A DNA stretch of 64,000 nt from Larimichthys crocea (Eukaryota > Chordata > Actinopteri > Sciaenidae), in contig NC_040022.1 in NCBI RefSeq assembly GCF_000972845.2, positions 15,398,865-15,462,864 on the forward strand, given 5' to 3'. Position 1 is the stretch's first letter, and each line of letters starts with the position of its first letter. The notes below the pieces were generated by a model, which had not been told where the DNA came from, did not search any database, and worked only from the letters and a program-made list of their open reading frames with translations. Of this stretch, positions 46,953 through 57,800 are shown in pieces. A program made the translations under genes and the position numbers.

Positions 46953-49244
46953 CTGGATCCCGAAAAAAAAGGTTGGGTTTAAAAACAAGAGCCAACAAGA
47001 AAGGGGAAAAAATCTTTGGTCAAAGGGAGATGGATGCGAGGAGGTAAACCAAGCAAAAAGTCAGCCAATGTGGTCAAGTCTGCTACTGTCCCTCTGCTGA
47101 ATGTTGACAGGGGAAGGTGACCCCATGAGTGTTAAACAGAGCTGCAGAGTCCTGAGCGTCAGTCCACACGGCTGCTTTCGTGCACTGTGTGTTTTGCGTC
47201 ACTGCACCTCAATCTCGTCAGCTGCCCTCTGTGAAGAGAACACAAGATGCTGTATGTGAAGCCTCGTTCTGGCCGCATGGTGCCATGGCAACACCAACCA
47301 AACAGCAGCGTGCACAAGTGTGGCACAGGCAGGAAGTGAGAGAGAGCAGGGTGGGAATGAATGGATTGGAGGGTCAACACAAGCAAGTTGTCAATCTAAG
47401 ACGGTGATTCAATTCTTCCAAGCTTGGAGGTGTGAGCGGGTGCTCTAAAGTTGCTACAAGATGGGCAAGCAATGAACGCCACAGAATGTAACATATGGAA
47501 GCAGGAATGGCAGGAAAACATCAACTCCAGAGGGTGTGAATGCAAGTCAGAAGAAGTCACTGAAAAGAAAGAGCGACCAGCAACCTGCTGCATGATTTGT
47601 CAAGACAAAAAGTCACTGAATTAAAACCCAAACTCTGCCAAAAAAAAGAAGAGATGAACTTGTGTGTGAAAGCTCCACCAGAGGAAAAGACAGCGATAAG
47701 CAGGCTACATGGATAAGATAGACTGCACCAAGTAAAGACCAGAGCCAACCGTTACCTCATTTCTCCATGAGGTAATGCTAGCCACACCCATTTGTCCCCC
47801 AAGTTTTACCCATTAGCCCCTCCTCCCACACACACACACAGACATACAAAATGCAAACTGGGGCAGACCAGTTATTTGCAAACTGGGTTAATTCTTTACA
47901 CTATATAACAGCCAAAAAGAGCCAAAAGAGGCCACAGTCATGGTGAACAATGGGTGAATGTATTTTTAGAGACAGTTAAAACACATGGAACTGGCACATA
48001 TATTGTATTGTGTTTTATTAATTGGGGACCACTGTGCTATCTAAATATGTTCAGCCCTACTTTACATATAGGCCACTCAATGGTTTGCTAAATTGGTTTC
48101 CCATTTTCCATTAAAAAATTCATATTATTAACTAAATCTAAATGTCAGACTATAAGAAACACTTCTGGTGTTTAAACTTAATTATGTGGCTGTGTAACCC
48201 CCAAATTATGACTTTTATTATCTTAAAAGCCAAAAAATTGTCAGATATATACTGTATTCATTACTTTTCATCCGCACTAGACTAGTATTAGATCAGCACT
48301 GAGCTCAAACTGCAAGAACAACACAAATATTAAAAACAGATGACAACCTAAACAGAAACAAAAAATGAAAAAAAAAAAAAAAAAAACTGCTTTGACAACA
48401 TGTAAGGAATCAATCATGCCTTGTTGATGTCAGAATCTGTTATTCAAATAAGATTAAATCTGGTAAATTCTCTTAATGAAGTTAAGTTCAGTACAGTTCA
48501 GCGTCTGCTATATAATACACAGATATGGAAGACAGAAAAAGTGTAATTGCTGAAATAACACATTTCTTAAGAAGAAGCTTGTATCTTACCATAATCCATG
48601 CATTAACTTAAAAATACAGGAAATTTATACTCCATATATAAGTTGAATATCAACAGCCTGTTTGCAAAGAAAAAAATAAAATGTAAGAGAATTAAATCAT
48701 CTTTGTCCAGCTGGTTCTTCTCGCTGCTAAGTTAATATCAATGGTCAGAACAGAAACTAAATCCTAGGGCTTTAGCAGTCTGTGCAGTACATGTTCCTGC
48801 ACATTATAATCACTGATTGATGTGTGCCAGTGTTCGTGCAGACTTTTCCACTCCCATATGCCAACTGGGTGTGTTTGAGAGAATGCCTCTCTGTTCAAGA
48901 AGCCATAGTGAGCATGAACAAGTGTGTAAGAGGAAGAAGTGATTCATAACTTAAAAGGCACATCAAAGGACACATGAGGTTGTTTTTTTTTAATGACAGC
49001 TTCATGGGGGAAAAAAATTGCTGACTCCTTGAGTCACAAACAGAATATGATTTCATCTTGAACACACAGCAGATGTGATCTATGTTCTTTGTGCTTACAG
49101 GCCCATTGATGCACTAAAATAGCCGCTGCCACTGTGGGCAGAATCTAAATATGGAAACATCAGTCAGCATTACACTATGAGTCAGCAAAACTCTGCACCA
49201 AAACAAAAGAAAGAAACAAATAGATTAAGTAGTGGGGTACTGAC
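46953..49244 (-). other. gpsm2: gpsm2 5' intron
   Basis: A noncoding stretch of 2.3 kb between the first coding exon and a possible upstream leader exon. Nothing was recognised apart from a poly-A run near 48365-48385. Confidence 0.5.
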
Positions 49245-49283
49245 CGGTAACTCCTTCTCACAGGAACAGGAAATCTGGAAAGC
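49245..49283 (-). other. gpsm2: Possible gpsm2 untranslated exon 2
   Basis: On the minus strand a 39-nt stretch is flanked by an acceptor (tttccttgcag) and a donor (CCG then gtcagt). It has no ATG. It would fit as a short leader exon, possibly alternative. Supported only by splice signals. Confidence 0.4.
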
Positions 49284-50078
49284 CTGCAAGGAAAAGTGTT
49301 GTGATCATGAATAAATTTACATCTAAATAAACCGACTGGTGTCGCAGTAGTTACTTATGAACATTTGTATATTTTGACTTATATGATGAGGACACTATGA
49401 TACAGATTTGATATAAGACTTGCAGATTTAGCACTATTTGATATATAGCTGCCGATTTAATACCTTAAACTAGGTGTGCACTGACTATGAGAAACATTTT
49501 TCAGTATAAAACAATACAGTTCAATAGCACATCAAACTACAGCCTTCAAAATGGTCATACGTTTAAATCAACATCTCTCTTTCAAACATTTCTTTGCAAG
49601 GCTGTAGTTTTGGCTAAATGTAGCTCATTTACTGGAAACCAGAGGTTTGGGTAATGTGAGTGTGCTGCCTGGGTCAATGTTGAGTGCACATTTAAGTATG
49701 TATGTGTGTACATATGACTGTATTACTAAACAGGCACATAAATTAAATAATACTCTTAATGAAAGTAGCTATTTCTATGTAGAATAAATAGGTAAACAAT
49801 TGCTCCAGTCATGTATAATATTTTAACTTTATCTAGTATGACATGCTACAACATATGCTGCGATTCTTCTAGACATTTTACATGGTGGTAACCAAACAGT
49901 GACTGATCCAATACTAAATTAACATCCCTGTCAGTATCAGCTCCATTCACACAGATTTTAAGCGTTTTAACTTTTCCATGAGGATGCTTTAAAGTTGTTA
50001 TTGCAAGCACTAGGTACTAGAGTACTCTGTCATGATCAGACACCGACTCAAAGCCACAAACCTCGGGCAGTAAAGTCA

Positions 50079-50109
<31 letters not shown>

Positions 50110-50166
50110 GGCACCATCACATCCAGCTACAGGTTAGCCAGTTAGCATGTTAGCTTCCAAACTTAC

Positions 50167-50380
50167 GTTAGACGATCCAGCTCGAACAATGGTGACTTTT
50201 CCCCGTCTTTATTTTCTCACAAAAATAAAAAACATTAGGTCCGTTTAAAAAAAATAAATAAATAAAACGCACTGTAGTACTCTATGGACAAACTGTACTA
50301 CATCCAGCCTTACACAACATTACCCTTTAACTTTTATAAAACTTGGATTTAACTTCGAGGAGAAAAGACTGAAATCCTCA
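50167..50380 (-). other. gpsm2: Probable gpsm2 untranslated exon 1
   Basis: A strong minus-strand donor (CTAAC then gtaagt) ends the exon at 50167, just downstream of a CCAAT/GC-box cluster. The 5' end is approximate. Confidence 0.5.
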
Positions 50381-50847
50381 CCACTGTACTAACGTTATGT
50401 GTTTTCGCCAAGCAGCCAATCAGAGGACCGCATTCAAAGTTAGCCACGCCCCCGGCGAACAGTCATTGGACCAATAGATTTGAATAGAAAAGATGACGTA
50501 TGCTCATTATTGCGCTGTCAGTGCCTGACAAACAGACTGTCATGCGTGAGATTTTAGCACTATTTCTCTCATAAAGTAAGCACAAAAGACCACTTAGCCG
50601 CCGTGTATCATTAAAGGGAAGTGTTCTCTTACTCAGACCTCTTAAACGACAAAGCATATTTCTTAAAATACGCAATTACAGCTGTTGTTCAAAACTGCTA
50701 GCCCATTACACAATATTTAATATGTTTAGACTTCTTCTTTAGTCTTTGGAGGTCTCACCGCCGTTACCTAGCAACCAGACTCCTGTACCTGTACAGCTGC
50801 CAGTCCGGCTCCAGACGCTCAGCGCTGCCGTGTAGGCTACATTATTA
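50381..50847. promoter_or_regulatory. Shared promoter region of gpsm2 (-) and aknad1 (+)
   Basis: The two genes diverge from this interval of less than 0.5 kb. Visible sites are CCAAT at 50416-50420, a GC/KLF box (CACGCCCCC) at 50445-50453, a paired ATTGG-A-CCAAT at 50465-50475, and an RFX X-box at 50763-50775. No TATA box stands out. A CpG-bearing segment (50800-50835) precedes the aknad1 leader exon. Sharing of elements between the two directions is inferred from distance alone. Confidence 0.6.
50763..50775. promoter_or_regulatory. Perfect RFX X-box
   Basis: GTTACCTAGCAAC fits the X-box consensus GTNRCC-N-RGYAAC at every position. RFX factors bind such sites in promoters of ciliary genes. 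It lies about 75 bp before the first ATG of the aknad1 leader exon. Confidence 0.7.
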
Positions 50848-51012
50848 ATGATGCCACCGAAACTAAACCTGTCCGAGGAACCATATGTCAAGAAAGAAAG
50901 AGACAGAAATGCCGTAGCTGGTTACAAGATGATGTCAGGAGCAAGAGCATGGCTGTGGATCGGATCAACTTAAAACTGATGTCGCGCTGCTGCTGAAGGA
51001 CAGAAAAAATAA
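50848..51012 (+). other. aknad1: aknad1 leader exon with a 41-codon upstream ORF
   Basis: ATGATG at 50848-50853 opens a frame ending TAA at 50971-50973 (41 residues, beginning MMPPKLNLSEEPYVKKERD). The stretch ends at a consensus donor (gtaagt at 51013) that can splice to the acceptor at 51794/51795 before the main ATG. The ORF may be a translation-limiting uORF or a small protein. I do not recognise it. It is highly charged at its N-terminus. Confidence 0.5.
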
Positions 51013-51805
51013 GTAAGTTTACCCTAACATCACAACATGAGGCTGAACATTGTGTGTAGTGTAGCAGTGAAATTGAAAGTGCTTGTTTGTTTGATTGTTT
51101 GAGCGTGTAGCAGCCTGTGATACCGTCTTGTGAAGCCAGAGCTTTCACACATGTCCTCATTTAATCAAATGGTGTGCTTATGCATAATTCTTTTAAACTT
51201 CACTTGAGTATTTCCATTTTCTGCCACTTTATACTTAAAATCAGAAGCACATATTGTACTTTTTTTTTTACTTTATTGCAATTTTTTGACAGATTTAGCT
51301 ACTATACTTACAGATTATTAATATACACATTATGATTATAAATGCAAAACATATAAGCTTGTAAAATATGATGCATTTTTATTGATCAAACGACCTTACT
51401 ACTACTAATAGAATATTAATAGCTCCCTTGATTATCTACACCATTAAAGTGCTGCTAACATGTTATTGAATGCATAATGACATAACTTTTAACAGGGGCC
51501 ATTATGGTGCAGAATAGCTTTTAATACATGCCGACAACACCTTTTACTTACCTGTCATGTAACATACAGGGCCTTTCTTATAATCATCATTCACACAAAC
51601 TCATACACACGCATGTCACGCAAACTTCTGCCCACACAATGCAATGATTGTTAAATAATAGACAGCTTAGCACGTTTTGATCCGATGTTGTCAGCTCACA
51701 GGTCGTGTTGCTAAGTGATGAACAGGTGCTCCATCCTCCTTTCTTACCCCCCGTCTTGGTTCAGGTGAAGAGAGGTTCACATTTTCTGTTACAGTCATAG
51801 TGTCC

Positions 51806-54800
51806 ATGGAGGGAGAACCAGGGGAGTCGGATGAGGATGTTCAGGGAGAGGAAAGGTCCACCGTGCTCTGGGAGAAGTGCTTTCAGCAGAGCATCTTTGT
51901 TGACCTAAGTGAGGATGAAAGTCTCCACTTGAGTGACTTGGAGAATTCTTTAGCTTTACATCTATCCCAGGCAGAGTCTGCTGCCTCTGAGGCCAGCATC
52001 CATCTCAGTGGTAAGTGCTTGAGTCACCAACGTTTATTTTTGCCTATTGACTTTTTTATCGGATGGTAAAGCAGCTTGTTGTTTCTGCATCACATCACAT
52101 CAGTACTAATCACTCTGAATATTTCTAGGAGGAAGGAGTTTTTGTTGCTCTCAGTGTTAATGATAGAATTAAACAAACAGTGAAAACCAAGGACAACAAA
52201 TATGAGTAAAAAATAAACATAGAATTATTATATATACACATACAACTAGGTGAATATATACATATCTATATGTACAGATTTTAAGGATGATTGTAGGCTT
52301 GGACATGAAGTTTAATTTAAATTCTTTATGAGCTTATATTCTTTTTTTGTTGACATGTAATGTTACAGAAACAAAGATAGCAAACCGGTAAAGTGATACA
52401 TGTAATGGTGACATTGTTGGCATATTAGGCTAGTTAGAGTTGTTATCATAAATGGTGTGCAGTCTTCAAAAAAAAAAAGTAAAAGCAAAGACTGAGGCTT
52501 AAGTCTATGCAACCCTCTAATTTGGTATTTATGTTGTTGGTAATCAGCAGGGAGCGCAGAGCTGTCAGGCTTGGATGTCACCTCCTCAGAGTCCAGCAGT
52601 GTCAGCAGTCAGAGTGAGCGGGTGGTACAGAGCAAGAGCAGCATATTACATGTGTCTGCCCAAAGACCAAACACCATGCAAGATGAGCCGCCTTTAAACC
52701 AGGCGTATGAGGACCCGGGTCAGAACACTAGTGACGAGGATCATGATGAACTACCTTATGATGGTGACCTTGCAAGCCCCTACTTCAACCAGACAGCTAA
52801 CACTGAAAGCTCTGATGGAAGAGAAACTGTTCATGCAAGTCCTGATGTTCCTGATTTGCCTCAGTGTAATATAAAAGAAAGAGACGATATTGTTGAACAC
52901 TTAGTTTCTGTTGAGTGTAATGCAGCTAAGAAGGCAGCAGCTTTGTCGCAAGAGGATACCAACACTAAACATGACAACTTTTTTGATGCTCCCAAGCCAA
53001 GTGATTTTGCCCCATCATGCCCCTGTCCTGCAGACATTAACCAGTTGTTGGTGCGACACTTCTCCCAGGAGGAGTTGCAGCGGTCAGGTAGGCTGATTGA
53101 GGCAGAGACCCTGCCGGAGGTGTCCCTGCTGGAGAGCATGGATGACACTGTTATAAGCTGGGCTCCCACACTTAACCGCACCACACTTAAAAGCAACCAC
53201 TCAGAGAGATCTGCATGTAATTCAGAGATTAACCAGAGTCTCTGCTCTAATAAAAAGAGTAATACTGCATCCAAAAATTCAACTTTAGAGGAAGAAGCAG
53301 AAAGGAAAATTGATCATGTCACCTCTGTTGCTACTGAAAGCATCACATCCAGCTCTGCAAGTACAGACTCTAAACAAAGCAGTGGGGATATCAGTGCCGT
53401 GGATGTGGTGAAGCAGGAGAAGGCCGAAGAGGATGATCAGGTTCAGAGAGTCCCACTTGTGCGCACAAGGTCCTTCAGCGAGATGAAGTATGGCCAAGGC
53501 CAAGTCCATTACCCACTTCCTGATTTTTCCAAGGTTGCTCCCAAGGTAAAAATCCCCAAAGCTCCAAGTGGACAAGGCAGACCTGTTCCACAGAACCCCA
53601 GCACCATGCACAGAGCTCAGTCCTCACCAGGGATGCTAGAGGTGATCAGCAGAGTCTTAGAGGATTCAGTCCAGCCCTCAGAGAAGCCCTATGTCTTCAA
53701 AGATGAGGAGAAGACTCCTCCAGCACTGGTGCATCACCTGCAGGTAAAAACCATCAGAATTTACTCATCACAGTGTATCTGTACCTAAGACGTAACAAAT
53801 GTGAATGCTGTGCGTAGGACATGAGACTAACATTTGTTTCATTCCATATTTCTTTAGGCTGAATATGATAAATTACTAACCAAATATGCTGAGGCAGAGA
53901 ATCTCATAGATCAAATGAGACTGGGAACCAACGTAAGTAAAAAGTTGTTTTTGACTGAGCTGTGCTGGAAATCAATAATATTTTCAAGCTACAAATGTAT
54001 TGGTCTTTTTTCACAGACTCAGCCCTCCTCAGATCTGATGTTATATTTAGAGTGTGATGATAATCATCATCCTCAGGGAAACTTACCTGTCATTGAGGGA
54101 AGCCATCTTGGATCCTTGACTCCTCACCTTCCCTCATCAGGTACGTCTCTGTGTCTGACATCTGATATTATGACAGATCAGCGCTTTGCTTCACGACCTG
54201 CAACGTACGTAGTGAAGTGCACCTGGTTTCCATAGAGACAAATGGTGTCAGATGACATTATTCTAGTTACACAAACATCTTTTCTTTGCTTTTGAAGCAC
54301 TTTAATTAAGTGGAAAACAATGGCTGGAAACTTGAGAACAGGACAAAAATTTTATATTTGATTTCTATCATAAGATTATCAGTAACTGTATCCATCATCT
54401 GCAATTTTAATTGTTCACAAATTCATAAATTCTTTGCATATATACTTTGCATATATTAGGTGTTTTTTTTGGTCAGGTACAGTAATAAAGTAAAGACAAA
54501 AAAGTTGTTTCAGTCCAGTCTTGTTTTGTTTTTTAGAAAACTTTGGTGACAAAGAAGAAACAACCCCCCAGAGCAACATTAAAGAGGTGCACACAGCTTC
54601 CTCTGGCCAGGCTGAAGAAGGTCCCAGTGATGGAGAAAGAATGACTGCTGAGCTGAGAGACATCATCAGCCAGTTCATGCAGAAGGTAAGTTTTATATTA
54701 CTAAGCTAACATAAAATGAACAGACATCTGAAACAGTTTATGAAACCTTCTTCTATTCAGGTGGAAGACTTTAAATTGAGTGTAAGCATCATGTCAGTGA

Positions 54801-57800
54801 GCACAGCAGAACAGCAAATAGTAAGTATTGTTTACGAATGTCTCTTTATGTAATGCACAGAACATCTTGATTGTATGTTTCTGTGATGCATTATTAGCAG
54901 CGTAGCTCCCATTTTTACTTATGCATGTGCATAAATTTAAACCTTGTCCATTCTCAGATGCTGAGGAGCATTATGGAGGCTCAGGACCAGCTGGAAAGAA
55001 AATACATCAGTAAGAAGGAAGAGCACAGAGCTCTGGAGATGCAAAAATACATAGGCCTGTCCAGGAACACTGGCACCTTTGACCCAAACAGGTTAAAGAG
55101 ACTCCACTATTGCACCTGTGTGTGAATGTGTATTATGTTAATGTAGCCACTCATGTATGTGTGTGTGTGTTTAAATATGTGCAGGCTGGTGGAGGGAGAC
55201 ATATTCAGGATAGGGATGCATCTTGAGGACATAAAGGAGATGATAGACAAAAATGTGTGTGAGCAGATTTCTCCACCTCACTCATCCTCTACTCCCACAT
55301 CCATGAAAGAGATGCTGCATGCGAAGCCCAGTCCTCTCTGCATGCACACACCCTCACCTCCACCATCCCTGCATGAGGTAACAACTGATGCACCCATATT
55401 AGAATATGAAGCTATCAATACATTGCTATTTTAATACTGTATGAAGTGAATAACATAAGTAAGCATGACCACTTTAACAATGTATAAAGTCAAACGTGGA
55501 TCAAACACAAACAAACGGCTGTCCCGGCTTGCTGAGTGTTCACTGTGGTGCCATTTGTATTGATAAAAGAATATTTTTTATTATTTTATTTTTATTTTTC
55601 ATATATTTTCTATTCAACAAAAATGAAAGCCAAAAGAGTAATAAAATAAAGGGGATCAATGCTCAGTTGGAAGGTCTTGCTTTATCTTCCTGGACCTTCA
55701 GTGGTCTCATGTTTGTCCATGTATGTCTCATGTTTGACATACCATCTCCTTCTTGAGCATTTGAATGAGCCACAGTATGTCGTGGCAGAGAACTTTCTGG
55801 CTTCCTTTTTAGCTGAATAGTCGTCAGTAAGCCTTTTTGACTGCCAGTACTTGGCAAAGAGCTTCCAGTCCCTGTCTGTCCTGTACTAGTCCCACAGGTT
55901 GTTTTGCTTATGGAGCAGCTCCACAATTTCCTGCTGGAGACCACCCTTTTCCTTTCTCTCTGCCATGTGCCTGCTGGTCACATTCTCACTTCTCTGTTGT
56001 GTTGTGCTGTGTTGTTAACTCCTTTTTCTTCATTTCCAGCTCCACAGCAACCATCTGTTATTCAGCCGAATGTTTGACATCCAGGTTTTGACCAGGTGCC
56101 TCCACAGCTGAAGGAAGAGACCACCTTCACACTGGTCGTCTTGTCTGCACTTTCTTGATTCAGTCTCATTTTCTTCTTCCTCTCCGTTGTGAGTTAGTTT
56201 TTGAAGTGCGGTTTAAATCTTGCGGCTTCACTGGAAATGCTTGTCTCTGTTAATACCCTGATGAAAGCTACAGTATGTCTCTAGCTTTGGTTTTCCTTCG
56301 TAGAACTGCTTACACTGAACTACTGACAGACTGTATATGTGGTCCTGTAGAATGACCAAAGTCAGTCATGTAAAAAAAAAGAAAAGAAACATATGTGGTA
56401 CTGTGCAGTGATCACCATCATCATAGTATCTTTACGTGTGTAAAGGAGCTATTTTATGGTTGAAATACTGAATGTACACTTCATTTGCTTTTTGTGGTCA
56501 CTTCATAATCATCATCATCTCTTCATAAACATACTGCCATGCATACACAATACCTGACAGGTATAATGCCCCTGTGTGTTGATGTAAGAAAAAACTATTC
56601 AAAAAAACAGCACATACTGACAATTTTCTGCATTTATATTGTTTTGTGTTCTGACTTTTTATTGTGTTTAATAACTTACTGTATGCGTATATATTTAATT
56701 TAATCGCAGAATTTCCTATTTCCAACAAGTTTAGCTGTGCTGTTCTCTGTGTGTAGTAAGCAAATGTTAGCATGTTAATACCTGAACTAAGCATGTGAAC
56801 ATGGTAAATCTTACACCTGTTCAACATCAGCATGTTACTTTGTTATTGTCAGAATGTCTGCGTCCAACATCTCTTATGTTCCTTTTGTTTACTTCAGTCT
56901 TCAGTCTTAATTTGTAGCATTCGTACCCTGCACCTCACCTTGTGATGAATTCCCTCCTGGAGTAAATGATTAGTAGGTGGGTGTGTAAGATTACACTACC
57001 CACAAATTATCTAACTGGGTCTCATGTTTCAGGGACTAAGTGCAGGTTTTTCCATTGTGGGTTATAAAAATGAAATATGGAGAGAAGAAGAAAAAGAAGA
57101 GGAAGAGGTGGAGGCCAGTGAGGTCCATGGAGACGATGGATTACAGCATTCAAGGTACTATATTTCTCCTTTTATTGTGTGATGTAGTAAAACAGGTAAT
57201 CTAATCTTTAATTCTATACAGAAAAATGAAAGTAGTTATCTAGTCTAGGACACATAAATCATAATAATACACATAATACCACTGTTGTTCGCTGTCACTA
57301 TTGTGTCTACCTATTGATACTTTGAGTGGTGCTTGCATCTACGTTTCTGCTCAAACAATAGACACGTTCTCCTCCTTCCCATGGAGCAGATCGTGTTTCA
57401 GGTGCGGCGTTCGTGTTAGGTTCCACCGAGTGTTTGAGTCTCTGTGTGCAGGTTTATTTCTCTGTCCTATTTCAGCAGATCACAGGATGTCCCTTCCATC
57501 CAGAGAGCTGAGGCTGAAGAGGAGAGGAGCTCTGTCTTGTCAGAGGTGATAGATCACAGTAACATCTTAGCGTACTTGAGTGGAGCCAGCTCATCTTCAA
57601 GACAGAGGCAGCAGACACCCGACAGGTCAGTGTTGTGACATTTAAGTCTATATAGAAGAGCTATGTGTGACTATGTGTTGTGGTTTCTCTGTACTGGTTT
57701 GCTTCAATAATGCATGGCTCATACAAGTAATTCATCTTGTATTGTGAGATACTTTTGCACACTGTATTGTATTGTCTACACAGAAATAGAAAGCATGCAC

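Noticed and set aside
52861..53274. 137-codon minus-strand frame
   Set aside because: Antisense shadow of the large aknad1 exon, which is phase-consistent and carries family motifs.
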